NCBI GenBank assembly: GCA_001939145.1
Contig: LSRX01000136.1
Span: 836,771 to 900,770, forward strand
Reading direction: 5' to 3'
DNA length: 64,000 bases
Source: Symbiodinium microadriaticum
Lineage: Eukaryota; Sar; Dinophyceae; Suessiales; Symbiodiniaceae
Shown: in pieces, positions 31,517 to 44,130 of the stretch
Layout of the letters: each line of letters opens with the position of its first letter
Numbering within the stretch: position 1 is the stretch's first letter
The notes under the pieces: model-generated
Databases searched by the model: none
Seen by the model: only the letters and a program-made list of their open reading frames with translations
Told to the model about the DNA's origin: nothing
Program-made: the position numbers and the translations under genes

Positions 31517-32159
31517 GGGGGGGAGGGGATTCAAAAACCCTCACATTAAACACAGTCTAACTGTGCCCAACAGCTGGCCACAAGATGCCACCACAGGTGC
31601 AAGAAGGGCAAGCAACGAGAACATGCAAGAAAGCCATGTTGGTACACCTGCAAAGGTCTGGCCCAGACTGGAGCTTACAGGCTGCACCAAAGACGAGGCT
31701 CTTAAGGAAGACCCGGCGGAAGTCCACGTCCGGTTGCGCCTCCAAAGCCGGCGACTCAGGATATTTTTTAGCGGCTTCTGGTGTCGAGTGCTATGCCAAA
31801 ACATTGGTGAGCTAGAGAGCGACTCCAAACGAAGCTCAAGAACGGTCATCGCATCTGCAAGCATCTCTCGTCTGCCTTCTCCCCCCAGAAGATGGCGTGG
31901 CCGTTTGTGCCTCCAACACCAAAGGAGGACACCTGCCCGGTGCTATACAGGGGACAGCCAAGCAGCCAGGGATGATGTCCTTCATTCAGGTCCCAAACAT
32001 CGGCCTGTCCCCCTCACTTTAAGGGTGTTCCGGTGCCTGGCAGTGGCCCTGGGCATACTTGTAGGCCTGCGTGCCAGCGGACATGCAGGTGCTCCGGCTG
32101 AGAGCAAGTGAGCAAAGCTTGTTTTTGCTTTGCCTTATTCTGGTGCATCGAAACAACGG

Positions 32160-32330
32160 CAGGGCGTGCTTCGTAAGATTTATCCGGGGCTGGAAGCTCA
32201 TGCCACATGCATCTGCATCGGGCTAGGAGCCGCACTGTTTGCTCGGTGGAGTACAGGGCATCGAAAGCCGCATGGTCCAAGTGCGGATTCAACGTCTTCA
32301 AGTGCTGCGTCGGCAACTTGGCAATCAAAG
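32160..32330 (-). CDS. Probable exon, unidentified
   Basis: Minus-strand stretch with high C/G third positions, including LKTLNPHLDHAAFDALYSTE and LLARCRCMWHELPAPDK. Borders uncertain (AG|TTGCCG near 32315; possible GC donor near 32170). No domain recognised. Confidence 0.4.
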
Positions 32331-33185
32331 CAGCTGCACAAGGTCCCGAGGTTTTCCCCGTTAAACCTGACCTACCACCGACGACCAGGAAGTGCGTGCA
32401 CGGATCGCGCGGCGGATTTTACAAGTTCCCGGCAGCCATGGCGTGCATCACGACCAGGATGCACTTGTTCATTGCGATGGCCGCCGCCTTGGGGTCAGGG
32501 CAGCTCCATATTCCCAACGAGCTCCCGTCTGAGTGAGCATGCATGCAGAGGCAGACCCCCTGTCAAACCGAAAATTCTCGTTCTGCGGGCGCTCAGACGA
32601 ATTCGACTTTCTCGACTACAGGAAGACATGATGGGCTGCAGCCACCAGAGGTGAATAGAAAACTCAGGAACTTTCTTATGTTATGCTACATTGCGCCATG
32701 CTGCGCTGCGCTATGTTGTGATGCCACTGTATGCTGCGGGGTTGTTCTAGTGTGCGAGTTAGCGATGCTGAAGATGTGGAGTGTATGAGGGAGTGACGAA
32801 GCCCCACAGCAAGTCGCTCTACTGCCTGCTAGGTGTTGTATAGGATCATTTCCGTAGGGTTATCATTCTAATTACGGGACATGATGCTGATGATGCTGGT
32901 TGTTACGATTCAAGGCACATAATTTCTGTCCTCGTGACGGAGTGGGGCAATCTAGGGTGTGGGATTAAGTTTCAACCAATCTTGCGATAAGCCCTGACGT
33001 GCTCTGAGAAGCGCGCGCTTCCTTCCAGGTGCCCGAGATTGGACCTCGGTAAACTTGCATCAGCAAGGTTCCGTGGACCTTGTTTCCTGTCTGACACGGC
33101 AACGAGGCACCTTCTCCCATCCTTGAGTCGGTGGCTTGCTGCTGGCGATCAGAAGGGGCTCGGCGCGCTGTTCCTTGACCTGCAC

Positions 33186-33300
33186 CTGAGAAACACGACT
33201 GCTTGCTGCCCGTCTGCGCTGTAAGACAGCAGCTTCTTGAGTTCCTGAGGCCACTGCTTTTCGAACTGCGCCGACTTCGATGGGATCTCCAAGGGAGGTC
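33186..33300 (-). CDS. Probable exon, unidentified
   Basis: Encodes SAQFEKQWPQELKKLLSYSA followed by DGQQAVVFLR. Third positions are almost all C or G. The donor AG|GTGCAGG at 33185 ends it in phase 2. The acceptor is near 33300 or inside (CGAAG, GCGCAG). Predicted helical. Confidence 0.5.
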
Positions 33301-34968
33301 CTGGCTGCTGAGCGAAGCTCTAGCAGCGGTTGCGTGGCCCCTGGCCTCACCTAAAGACTGAACCCGCCATGTGGCAGGATCCCTCGACCCTCGAATCAGA
33401 AGACCTACAAAACGGGAGTTCACTCATGCATCTTGTGCGGCTCCTCTCCGGGAATCGTCCCCATCCATCAGGAGAAGTCCCCAGCCATGGTTTCCCCAAT
33501 CACATGTACTGGTAGGTAGCGTGATGCTTCAAGCAGTACGTACTCCCCCCTAATTAGACTCAGACGACCACACGCACCGCCACTGCAGAGGAGAGGAAGC
33601 GTGTAGGGTCGGCCCGGTGCCGTGACACTCCCACACCGTGGACTCTGGAGGTCGCCTGACCAGACCCGATTGCGTGTCTTCTTAGAGGGTTCCTCGTCAA
33701 AAGTAGAGCGCTGAGAGGGTGACATCTTGGCTTCTCGAAGAGCGCCCCAAACCTTGACAAAAGGTGATTCTAGGATTCCACATACTGGAATATACTGGAC
33801 ACTTCGGATATGTGATGTATGGCGCTCAGTCCACAGAACTAACTTCTACGCGATGTTCGAACTACAGCAGTAACCACTCATCGGGTATTTCATTCGCAGT
33901 TCGTATATTCGAGCCGTCCCAAAAGAGATGCTCAGCCACATGACAAAAAAACAGAATCGTGGAATCACTGCAAAGGCCGACCCTCTTCGAGCTCGTAGCC
34001 AACAGCAACCGTCATCTCGCACCCTCCAACCCGAAAGCCGCGGGAATAAGGCCTTAAGTCATAGTAACCCTACTGCATTTCCCAAACTCTTAAACCCTAC
34101 TGTATTTCCCAAAGCCCAAAGCCCTCAAACACTCTCCCAGAAGCGCGAGCTGCCAAGCCCCGGACGCACTTCTCCTGTGCAGGACCGTTTGGGGCTGACC
34201 TCAGTTTAGCTCCGAACAGCGTGTGCAGTTGCAAGTCTGGGTCAAGGCTTAATTTTAGGGTTTGGAGTTTGAATTGCTGCGGGGTCTAGGAGGACGAAAT
34301 TGGCGGAGTCCGGAAGACCGAAACGAAACCTCTGCCACGTCAAGGAGGGGTGCCTAGTCAAGCTTCACCGTGGTCCGGCGTGCCCAACTGAGACGAAGGC
34401 ATACTGGCGCTACGTCCATCCTGGCCAATCTGAGTTCCGCGGAGGAAGGCGTACCTGCACTGCTTTGCTGGACTTCCAGCAGGTTGAAGACTTGAGGCTT
34501 TCAGCGGCTGCACAGTCTGCACAGTCACTATAGAAAGCTGAAGCCAAAGCCTGGAGCCTGAATTCGATGCACACCACCCTGCCCGAGGGGCGAGCCGCCC
34601 TAGCCTGGATGACCTTCAGAGTCCGACCCCGGTAGCTGTCGCTCCGGGCTGATCCTTTCCCACCGCTCAGACCCGGAACCTGCAATCCTGTCCATTCAGT
34701 AATTGGCTACACATAGCAAATGACCCTGAACCCGAAGGGCTTCTGCGCGCCTCTCCTCCTCGAAGGTGCCATTCCTTCGCTTCACTGTTCCCTAGATTCG
34801 CTTGGAGGGTCCAGCAGTCTAGGAGTTTAGCAGCTTCCACTCGGGCTGAAGCCCATGGTGAAAGGAATTTCATCCATTCAGAAGCCAGGAAGCTTGATAA
34901 GGAAGGCCGCTGTGCCGTCTCCGCGATTGTAGCCATTCGCAGTAGCCTCGGCCACTGAGACACGGAAC
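33301..34968. other. Spacer or intron with small repeats
   Basis: A pair of imperfect units CCCTACTG(C/T)ATTTCCCAAA at about 34068 and 34099 includes AAACCCTA, a telomere-like word. No exon is firmly supported. A minus-strand helical frame at about 34900-34760 is possible. Confidence 0.35.
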
Positions 34969-35061
34969 CCGCAGCTGCGATCTACGCAGTTCCCGGCCCG
35001 ACATTCTCTGTCCGGGCTCCAGGGCGTTGAAGGTGAAGCACCGGCCACCGGGAGAAAGCAT
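34969..35061 (-). CDS. Probable exon with CFTFN motif, unidentified
   Basis: Encodes GGRCFTFNALEPGQRMSGRE and onward to LRRSQLR, with very strong C/G third positions. The donor is CGG|GTTCCG at 34968 in phase 0. G-x-C-[FY]-T-F-N also occurs at the start of the extracellular domain of ENaC/ASIC channels, but one short motif is not enough to name it. Confidence 0.5.
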
Positions 35062-36219
35062 GTGCCTAGGAGCAGAGGTCGAAAGGCTCAGGGACGTTCA
35101 GAGTTCACCTGCATTCTGCTGGTAGCACGCGCCTCTCGCTTCACGAGCCCTCACCTCTGCAACTGGGTGCCCTTGCGCCGCACAGCCATGGATGAATGAT
35201 CCCACCTAGGCAGGGTGCCACGTGGCGAGGCTATCAGGTAGTGAGTACTAATAAGTTGCGACTGCAGCACAAAACTTATTCGAGCTTGTGCAATCCGCCC
35301 ACTGCGGCTCCCTCCTCCCTCCAACACCGGCCTCGCCTCACCCCTCCTCCCGCTTAAACTTCAGACGAACCCCTCTGCCGTCTAGCCTGTGGCTTCTGTT
35401 TTTTTCCCTTTCCTTCCCTGACGTAGTTTGCACAGGCGCCTGGTATTTGGCCTGGCAGGACCACCCTCCTGTGAAGCCAGTCCCCCCCCCCCCCTCAGAC
35501 CTCTTCACCTGTGAGCCTGCCCTTCTTCCCTGCGCAGCCCATACATCCAGGGCGGTCATCCTGGTGTGCGCGAGCATCCAGATCACCCGTAACGATGCGC
35601 TTGCCAGCATCCCTTTGACCCATCCTGAACGACGACGCAACTCAACTGACACGGACTGACACTTCCACCACAACCGGCACTCGACCGCCAACTCAGCTCT
35701 GAGGCGGGCGCTGTCAATGTTAGGCCTGTGCCCAGTCCCAGGTGCCACTCGAGAGGATCCCACCTGCACTTCGGTGCTTCAAAATCCCGTTGCACAGGAA
35801 GGTGAAGGACCCGGCGCAAAGTTCTGGCTTCCCCAGAGAGCTGACCCGAGTCCCGCCTCTGCTCCAGGAGGTTCACTTTCCCCAGGTGCGAGGCCTCGAC
35901 TCGGCTGCGACCGCTGCGGAGGCCTATGCTCCCCTATGCCTAGCTCTCGAAGTTCCTGGGCCTGCGCCCGATTACTTTCAGGTCAGGGTGCCACCAGGGA
36001 GGAAGAGCAAGCCGTGTCGCAAGCATAACTGCCACCTGCCAGCTTCTGAGCTCTTGTCGCAGGTTTGTCCGGACCCAGGCTCGTGAGGGTTCATGTGCCA
36101 TAGACTGCGGGCTCTCTAGCCGCCGGTCGTAGGCAGCTGATTTCGAACTGCGTGGCTCGTCCTACTTCTGCAATCGGGTGTTTGAGGTCCCCCGGTGGTA
36201 GGGGCTCCTATCACCCGAC
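35062..36219. other. Spacer, no firm exon
   Basis: C-rich runs at about 35486-35494. A plus-strand candidate (LTRVPPLLQEVHFPQVRGL, ending at CAG|GTCAGG near 35981) is possible but unsupported by a partner exon. Confidence 0.3.
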
Positions 36220-36239
36220 ATGGCTGCAGAGGACCAGAA

Positions 36240-37300
36240 GTCGAAGGCTCACGCACAGACGCGTGGAGCCCTTCCGAAAATCCTGAAAGAATTGCAGGGA
36301 CCCGAGGAGATCCGAGGAGTCAGCGGGGCCTTTCAGATTGAAGACATAGTTGAAGCGATTCGCGACGATGGCCAGCTGGTTGTTCGTCGCGACGCTCTGC
36401 GCGACTGGCATCTGATTCCACTCCTGCGCAGGATGGCGGAAACAATCTCTCACAACCCTGGTGGCAGTCACACCCCACCCTGCAGTACGTGACCCACATT
36501 GCCCTCCTGCTTGTCCAGGCCAACGGACACGGAGGCGTGAGTGGATTTCGAGTTGGCGATCCTCGCAAGAAGAGGCGCTGAGCTCCGTTCTTCTTCGCTT
36601 GTGAAGCATAAAGGGGTCTCATACACCAAAGGTGCGCTCTCTCGGTGCTACGTAGCTCAACGGGAGCGAGATCCCGCTTGCAGGGCCCCGGCTTCTTGGT
36701 GAGCCCGATCTGCAGGGTGGACAGGTAGCCCACCTGAATTCTCAGCAAAAACAGCTCGAGAGAGTTCTCAGAGTTGGCGGGCTCAGCAACTGATGGATGG
36801 GAGTGCACCTCAGTGTTCCTACAAATGTCTACTTTAGCAACATATCGAGCCTCCATAACTTGCCGGAACATCGGGTCCATGCACTCGGCCTGCACGAAGC
36901 AACCCGCGAGCTCAGTGGTCAGTGTTGTACCCGCAGGCACACTCTCTAGCTGCTAACCAGCATTCGTCACTTCTCAATCTCTCTTCGAAAGCCACAACAG
37001 GAAGGGTCTCTCCACCTATGCCCTTAGCGCATCCTCCCTCTGTTCAGGGCTCGAAGCTCTGTTGCCTCCATGTTTGAGATCTCGAAGACCTTGTTGTCAA
37101 AGAGCTCCACGCCTTCAGAGGCCAAGGCAGGAAAACTGTCGTGCATTGCTGTCCGGCCCTGGATGCGACCGCGGCACCATCTTGCACCGAGAAATGCTTC
37201 ACGAACGTCGTGCCCTGCGGCATGTCCACCTCCTCGTTGTAATAGGGAAGATATTCCTTGGCTCGTGGCAAACACCCGGGGAAACCACGGATGTGAGCAA
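36240..37300 (-). CDS. Several exons of an unidentified gene
   Basis: Minus-strand coding pieces, all with C/G-rich third positions. About 37265-37110: AKEYLPYYNEEVDMPQGTTF and VKHFSVQDGAAVASRAG. About 37140-37050: FPALASEGVELFDNKVFEIS. About 36934-36734: VPAGTTLTTELAGCFVQAEC and on to LELFLLRIQ, ending at CAG|GTGGGC. About 36400-36270: LAIVANRFNYVFNLKGPADS. The PxGTT motif occurs twice, which may mean an internal repeat. A competing plus-strand frame at 36220-36490 has poorer codon bias. No family recognised. Confidence 0.45.
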
Positions 37301-38590
37301 AGAGCCGGATTGCTCACCTTGCCCTTTCTCAGGGCACGGCAAAACGGAGGATGGGCATTTCCAGCTGGGCATCGCATCCAGCTGTGTATGCTGCCCACCT
37401 GCTCTGAGCTAAAATGCACTTGCACGTCAACGCATTTCTTGCAGGCCGGAAGTTCTGACTGAAGCTCTACAATGCATGGGTCTGAGCGCTCTGCTCTTTG
37501 TGGTGGTCTGTCATCTTGCCGCAGGCTTGCAGGGACAGCGCCACCTGCACGGAAGACGTGCAGTCATTCAGCAAGGGTACCCTGCATCGAAGGCTTGGCT
37601 CTCTCTAGGTAAGGTGCCTGAAAGAATGGACTTTGGCTTTAGCATGGAGATCAGAAGGCAGCTCAGGCTGCCATTGTCCCGTCCCGTGTTGTCTCAAAGC
37701 AACACAAATCGAATCGGGGCGCACCACGGCGACCACTTCGGGGCCCGATGGCGGTGGTGGGCCGTCACCTTCGCTGCTCTCTCGTTCAGACCCCTCAGAT
37801 TGCCTTAAACTTCACCCGCAGTGAAACTACGCAGTTCGGACCTCGGCTCATCAGAAGGCTCAGGTCTCCATCGATGACCTCGCCCAGGGTCCAGTTGGGC
37901 CCGGCCCGGAGGAGGAAGGCCCTCGGCGGGTTTTGAGCTCCAAAAGCAGGAATTGAAATTCAAAGCTCCCCGTAAGCTCCAGGTGGGCAGTGCTTGTCAG
38001 AATCCCCCTACAGCGAATGTGACGACAGAACATACGCGCCGAAGCACGTGGAGTGTGGAGATGGGCGAAGTTTCCATGAACATGTCGCACCGTTGGTGGT
38101 GGGTTGTCGTCGCAGCAGAATTCTCCATGCGAAAGTACATGTTTGTTTGGCTGCGAACCATAGACGTAGACGAGTTTCATCGACTTTCTGAGGGCACGAA
38201 GGCTTGAGTGCCTAGCTACACAAGCACAGTATCCCGCCCAACCAGGCCAGCATAGGCCAGTAAACAGGCCTAGTTCGAGGCAATGGTTCAGAGCAGGTCT
38301 GGCTGGCACCGCATCCACAGGCACAAGCGCAGCTGGTCGCAGCCGTGGCGAGCGAAGCAGCCCTGCGACAACCAGGAACCGCCAGCAACACAAAATAACA
38401 AAAGCAGCAGAGCTGCACCACCACCGTGACGCAGCCATCATGACGACAATGTCATCGTCATCATGACCGTCATCACCTATTCACCATCACCATCATCATC
38501 AGCGGCAGCAGCAGCAGCATTTTGTCATCTTCTTCCTCACGATCACCACCCAACAGCATAAGCGGGGACGGCAAAAGCAGCAGCAGAAGG
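37301..38590. other. Spacer or introns
   Basis: A trinucleotide patch (CATCATCATCAGCGGCAGCAGCAGCAG) spans about 38484-38520. Open frames on both strands lack splice support. Confidence 0.35.
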
Positions 38591-38690
38591 AGCAGAGCCC
38601 TCCGATGCACCCGGGGCTCCCGCTGCAGCCAGAAGGCCTCGCTGTCATCCTCCGGCTCATCGCACCTCGCACTGCACTCAAGGCCAAGGC
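38590..38690 (-). CDS. Probable acidic exon, unidentified
   Basis: Encodes LECSARCDEPEDDSEAFWLQ and REPRVHRRA with strong C/G third positions. Downstream it runs into the CAG/CAT repeat patch and a poly-Leu artefact, so the 3' border is before about 38590. No domain known. Confidence 0.4.
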
Positions 38691-39284
38691 ACTGCAAGGA
38701 GCTCCAAGCCGTAAGGCTTCTTCTGCGATACCCATTTTGAGCTCACGACCAGTAGTCGAAGGTGTCCTGCCTCATGAGGATGATCCTGAAGGGTGAGACG
38801 AGACATGGGAGCGTCGGAATTGCCAAGCAACACGCCCCAAGAACGTGGTCGCTGGAATGGGCAGCGCTCTAAACTGGATCTACATGCAATTTGAAGGTAC
38901 GCCCTTGGTTTTGCCGTGAATTGGCTACTCATAGTATGCGACGGCATGGTTCATGCCATCATCACAAACATGCCGCGATGACGTGTTGGGCCCTGCATTG
39001 ATTTCCTTGGTACTCAGTCTTCAACTCTGTCGCTTGGCAAGCCGGATACCTGCTGAGGCTTTCAGTGACCCTCGCTAAAGAAAATTACGGGGCAACAGAA
39101 ACCGCGCATGACCCTGCATGAGCAATCGGGCCACACTTGACCACACTCAGGCGAGGCGCATAGCTCTCTTCAAGCCGACTGATGGGTGCATCGTCTTTGG
39201 CGGTCAGAGCCACCTGAGGAAACCCACAACCGACCTGCGGTTGGGCTGCTTTCATACTGGCCCGCGTTGGAAGTGCTTCGTAGC

Positions 39285-39299
39285 ATGGAGCACGCACGC

Positions 39300-39383
<84 letters not shown>

Positions 39384-39390
39384 ATGCACG
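39285..39390 (+). repeat. (CA)n microsatellite
   Basis: About 70 bases of uninterrupted CA dinucleotides framed by CGCA variants, in a probable intron. It gives long artefactual His-Thr and Cys-Val frames on the two strands. Confidence 0.97.
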
Positions 39391-39449
39391 CATGACGCCG
39401 CTGCTGTGCGCTTGAGGATATTTCGAGGGAAGTTTGTCGTTTAAGACAA

Positions 39450-41390
39450 CCTCGCTAGGCAAGGCTGGAGCTACTTGTGCTCCTATATCGGATGATTCAT
39501 CAAGCCTCATCATTCTGGAAGAAGTGCTAAGGCGATCTAAGGTGCAGTGGCTCAGTGGCTCTTCCTCGCATCATGGTGTCACGGAGGTCTACAGACAAAA
39601 CTCGACGTCTGGCCGGTGTGCCAAGGGAATCAATGTGCACTGTTGCTTAGAATCAGAAGCGAGGCCCAAATCTCATTCCTGAAGTCCTGAAGCTTTTGAA
39701 TCGGTTTCTGAGTGTCAAGAAGAGGGGCCCTGCTGGGCCTTGCTGTTCTGAACTCCAAAGGTCCTTTCCCAGAGTCTGTGACCCTGTGCCGGGCGCGAGC
39801 GGCCTTGCACTCACCAGGGCCCAGAAAGTGCACCTTTCACAGCGGATCCTGACCCTGCTACTGTTTGCTGGATCATCTTGAAAGTGCACTGCACTCAAAT
39901 CCTAGCAGTCAACAAACACGCCGGCCGAACGACCCGCAACACGCTGCGTGCCCAGTTCCCGTAGAACTCCTCGCATGCCGGAGGGTGCGGGAACTGGTTT
40001 TCAAGTTCTCAAAAACCCACGGCTTGTCACTACGTCTTTCCAGGAAGCTACATCGCTCCACATGCAGATGCTGCGATTTCGTCTGTTTTTGCAAGGAAAT
40101 GCAAGAAATGAAGGCTTTGCAAGCAGTCTGTTTGGATACACGAAAATGACTGTCCTCGATGATGGTGTCTGAAGCAGTCGGATGCTCGTAAATGGCTTCC
40201 TCCGCATCTGTCATAGACCTCACGATGGACTCACGGCATGGCCCTCTTTGATCCCTGAGGCGCACGGAGGCGGCTTTTGTCCAAGCCCGAGGCATCCCCT
40301 TTGAACAGAAGTCAACGTGATACGCATTTGCGTCGCACCGAGGACCTCACATGCACGCCATCGCCGGCGTGCGCTCCGAAATTGGAGCTCCGAGGACATC
40401 CTGTTTTGACACGCTGTTCCCTTCAAAGCTTCTGAATTGCCGGGATGCCTTCGTTCAGAAAGGACCTAGGATTTTTCAGGTAAATGCTGGCGCGCAGAGC
40501 CCGCGCAGTCCTCCGCAAAGGGCTGCAAGATCTCGGCCAGGCTGGTAATGTTTGCATCATTCCTGTCGACACGAGATTCGGAACATTGCTCTCAGGTGTG
40601 CGGGCATGGTTTGATATAGTTACTATTTACTGTAGTTTGCTGTCGTCACAGAACTGAACTGAACAGACCCCAAGTCCCGCAACAGACCCAGACATACAGG
40701 AAGCTGCAGGCCTTCGCAATGCCGCACCACGAGGCACAGAGGAGTCTTCTGGATCCAGCCACATAACTTTGCCGCGGCCGCCCCTCAGCACAGTGGCTGC
40801 AATCATAGAGCGGCTCCGAACTGTTCTGTGAATTTCGCAGCTGGGATACCGAAATTCAGCCTGCGGCAGTGAAATCCTCGCAAAGGTGTGGCCCTGCTGA
40901 AGCGAACTGAGGCTTTCACTTACCGAGGTAGCCCTCCTCAACTTCGTTTGCCAGTCGGCAAAGCCTCTAGCGCTGCAGGCACATGTCCAAGCGCGAGCAG
41001 TGACTAAGTGACGCTTGGCTGAGGGACCGGCCTGCTATCCTTGTCGAAGCCCCGCAGCATCTCGGCAGAAGCACGAATCACAGGACTCACTGTCAGCAGA
41101 CATCAAACCAAAACCTCGATCTATCTGAATCTATCTGTTCGCCTTGTCGGGAACCAAAGTTCAGCGGCCCATCAGACCATCAGGTGACGAATGAAGGTCA
41201 CTCAAGCATGTCCCGTAGGTCCAGAGTCAGAGGAAACCAGGACTGCGTCAGCGTGCAGTTCCAAAGACACTCGAACGACATCAATGCCAACATGACAGGC
41301 TGGGCAAGCCCAGGCAGTAGTTGGCAAATTCGGACATGTTCTTCCCGCAGGAATGCAAAGATTCGCTCGCGACACTCGTGCAGATATGCT
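39450..41390 (-). CDS. Exons of an unidentified gene
   Basis: Five minus-strand coding pieces. About 41382-41210: AYLHECRERIFAFLREEHVR and a hydrophobic part (LAQPVMLALMSFECLW), preceded by TTGCATGCAG. About 40880-40640: LPQAEFRYPSCEIHRTVRSR and GGRGKVMWLDPEDS. About 40230-40120: SMTDAEEAIYEHPTASDTII. About 39800-39660: GPLEFRTARPSRAPLLDTQK and KLQDFRNEIWASL. About 39513-39451: MMRLDESSDIGAQVAPALPS ending at GAG|GTTGTC. Order and strand suggest one gene, but joins were not proved. Product unknown. Confidence 0.45.
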
Positions 41391-43190
41391 GCATGCAAGT
41401 CACCCTCATGGCTTCTTCACGATCTTCATCGCGCTGAATGAGGCGAAGGACACAGAAGCCTGGAGAGACGATTCGTCAAGAGGGCCCCTCTGAATGTGAG
41501 AACCAAGCGAATTGCAGTCTCGGGAGAACTGCGCACGTCAAAGGCCCAGAGGCTCAGCGCCAAGCCTTTCTCTAACAAGCTGTTGGAGAGGACCTGGCAC
41601 GCCGAGCTCCCTCGATTTGCTGCAAGGCTCCCTGTTTCCACAGCAACTTTCGGGTGGAGATGGCAAAGCAATCACTGGCTTGAAAAAACCTTTTGAACCG
41701 CGGGCTGTAGAGAAGACCCCAGCACTCTTTTGCTCTTTCCTCCCGTGGTCTGCTGTGGGAGGAGGGCAGGTAGTCCTGTCTTCTTCACCCAACCACGGAG
41801 AAGGAGAAGCAAGGAACCCTCTCTCCTCTGGTTCCTGCACTCGCCTCTCTCTCTTGTGGTCTTGCTGTCATTTTCTGAGGCCCCTTTTCTCTCCGCAACA
41901 ATCTGCATTAAGAAATCCTGGAAAGGATGAGGCAGTTGACAGTCTACGGGTATGCCCTGAGGCGGTCTTGCGGTCCGCTCTCCAGACTTTGACGATTGGT
42001 GACCGCTGGCAGTTGCAAGTTCTTCTGTTCTGAGGCATTCAGCCGGCAATGTATCACGAGTTGCTTGATTTCAGCAAGGACATGTCGAAAAGCGTGCCTC
42101 GCCGAGTGCATCTCGGTTCGTCCTCGGACCGATAACTATGTCATAGCTGTCCGGCCCACCGCCAGTTGTCGGGCCCTGGCAGGGTTGGACTGTCAGAATC
42201 AAGGATGGTTTATTTTCCCATTCTGCTGTCATTAGCACAACCTGCGTCGCCTCTGCCTGCCACCTACACCCAGTCTGAATCCAGTCGGTGCGGGGCATTG
42301 ACACGCAAAGCTTCGGAACACATCCTCTTGACTTGACCGGTCGAGCATGCAAATTTCTTTCGTCCGACACCGTGGCGATCCCTCCTATATCGGCGGGCTG
42401 CTCGACAAGCCCTTGAGCCCATACGTCCGTTTAAACGACCTGAACCCTGAGAAGTAAATGTCGTGAGACGCGCTGTTGCCAGTCGAGCTCGAACTACCGC
42501 TAGGAAGATAGAGGCTTGCAAAACCTAACCCTCCGGAACCCTCAGTAATCAAGGTTCTCTTAAGATTGTGGCCTGGCAGTCGGCGACGCTGCATACGTCC
42601 TTGGGGTCCACCCGCACCGTTCGCCCCGTGCCTGAGTCTGGTACAGGTGAAGTTGCCTGAATTCTAGGAGAAGGGTGGTTCAAGGGGGTTTAGATCTCGT
42701 CATCCCCAGTTCTCCCCAATGCTCCCTAAGGTTCCCCGACAATCCCTAGCACCCTGCCCCCTTTACAGGATCCTATAGCCTATAATGTCCTATCAGCTAC
42801 TAGTAGGACAAAGTGATCGACCAAGCGACTCAGGAGAGCAATCTCGAAAAGATTCTCCTGTGGAAGCCAGTTGACAAGCTGACCACACCTTGGGCGTCAC
42901 TGGACTTTGCTGAACTGCCTGCACCTGCTATACTGCACTCCACGCCATCTTCTGCTGCACGCGCGAGGCGAGAGCACATAACATTTTACGAATGCATGGA
43001 GGGCCGCACACCTCACATAAGCTCTGAGACTCCCACTTCCCTGCCAAACTGGCGTGGCTTGCCTGACGAACGCTTGCACGATCGCACCCCGGAACCGTCA
43101 GAGGAGTCTTCAATTCGTGGTCTGCTTTGCCTCTGCTGAGATTGTCTAATTCCTCTTCGAACCGTGTGTTTGCATTTGGCAACCTCCGTT
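41391..43190. other. Spacer without supported genes
   Basis: Open frames on both strands without consistent splice sites. A Pro/Ser-coding stretch at 42690-42790 is simply C/T-rich. Confidence 0.35.
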
Positions 43191-43199
43191 TCGAAGGAG

Positions 43200-44130
43200 A
43201 AGGTCCCTTCTGACATCTTTGGTCTTTTTATGGCGGTCAATTGCTGATGTTTTGGTCATGTTCGAGTTTCTTCCCCTCGTTTTCCAGGATTCGTTCCCGC
43301 TCCCTTTCAAAAATACGTTTCATCACTCTCGATTGTTGCTTCACTTTCTCAAACCCTCTGATCCGTTTGGGAAGCTTGCTCATCCGTCCAAACACCTCCA
43401 GTCCCTTTCCCCAACTCTCCAGTCCTTGTCCTTTTCCTTCCCGATGGCTTGGCCCCTGCTCTCCACTTCCCTCGCCTATCACGACTGTTGTCCAGGCCAT
43501 CCGATTCCTTTCGGACGGTTTGCTCAAAGTGCTCAAACACCGCAGACCGTCGTTTAGAATGAGCCACCCCCGATTTCGTGAAGTCCCTATGTCACCTATG
43601 TCCCGTTTATACGCTTTGCTCCTAATCCCAAATCACAATCCCTTTTCAACCTGCTTCTCTGTCTCAAACTCTCTAGTCCTTGTGCGAGGGGCTTGTGCAA
43701 GCTGCGTAAGTTCTCTCTTGACTTTGTAGGGGCTTGCTCCCGCTTTGCAAACTACTGAAGCCGGTCGGCTCGCCTTTCGCAAAAACTCCAATTCCCGAGT
43801 CTCTTTCAATTCGGTTTGCCCCAGCTCACAATCTCTGCTCCCCTTACTCAAAGCTCCCCTGTCGGAAAATCTCTAGTCTCTCTTGCGCGGATGGCCGTTT
43901 TCTCCGACTCTCTCTAATCGCTTTGCAAAAGTTTCCTTCCCTGTCTCAAGCGCTCGAGCCATCTCGAGCCCCTTTCGGATGTTGGCTCCCTTCTCAAATT
44001 CCGTGGTCCTCTTGAAAACAGTTTCCCTGCGCTCGTCCTCCCACTGATTCCCTTCCAAAGGTTGGTTGCCAATTTCTCAGACTTTCTATGATCTTGCTCG
44101 TTTTGGTGCCCCGCTCAAGGTGTTTAGCTC
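43200..44130. repeat. Polypyrimidine-rich degenerate minisatellite
   Basis: The plus strand is C/T-rich throughout. It contains many loosely repeated words such as CTTTCTCAAA, CTCTCTAGTCC, CCCTTTC and GGCTTGCTC at irregular spacing of about 40-60 bases. On the minus strand it gives charged, helical-looking frames (FERERERILENEGKKLEHD), which I regard as a by-product of purine-rich repeats. Confidence 0.5.

Noticed and set aside
30380..32111. Open frames of 350-560 codons around 30.4-32.1 kb
   Set aside because: They run through the 994-base N gap; most residues are unknown.
36220..36492. Plus-strand gene starting MAAEDQKSKAHAQTRG
   Set aside because: The minus frame over the same bases has much stronger C/G third positions and fits neighbouring minus exons; kept only as an alternative.
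39100..39510. His/Thr- or Cys/Val-rich proteins over the CA repeat
   Set aside because: Translation of a dinucleotide microsatellite in different frames.
40900..40935. 30-nt intron suggested by GTAAGTGA on the minus strand
   Set aside because: Too short and a multiple of three; the frame reads through, so no splicing is needed.
43237..44058. Charged helical proteins on the minus strand
   Set aside because: Four short frames in different phases over a purine-rich repeat; probably not genes.
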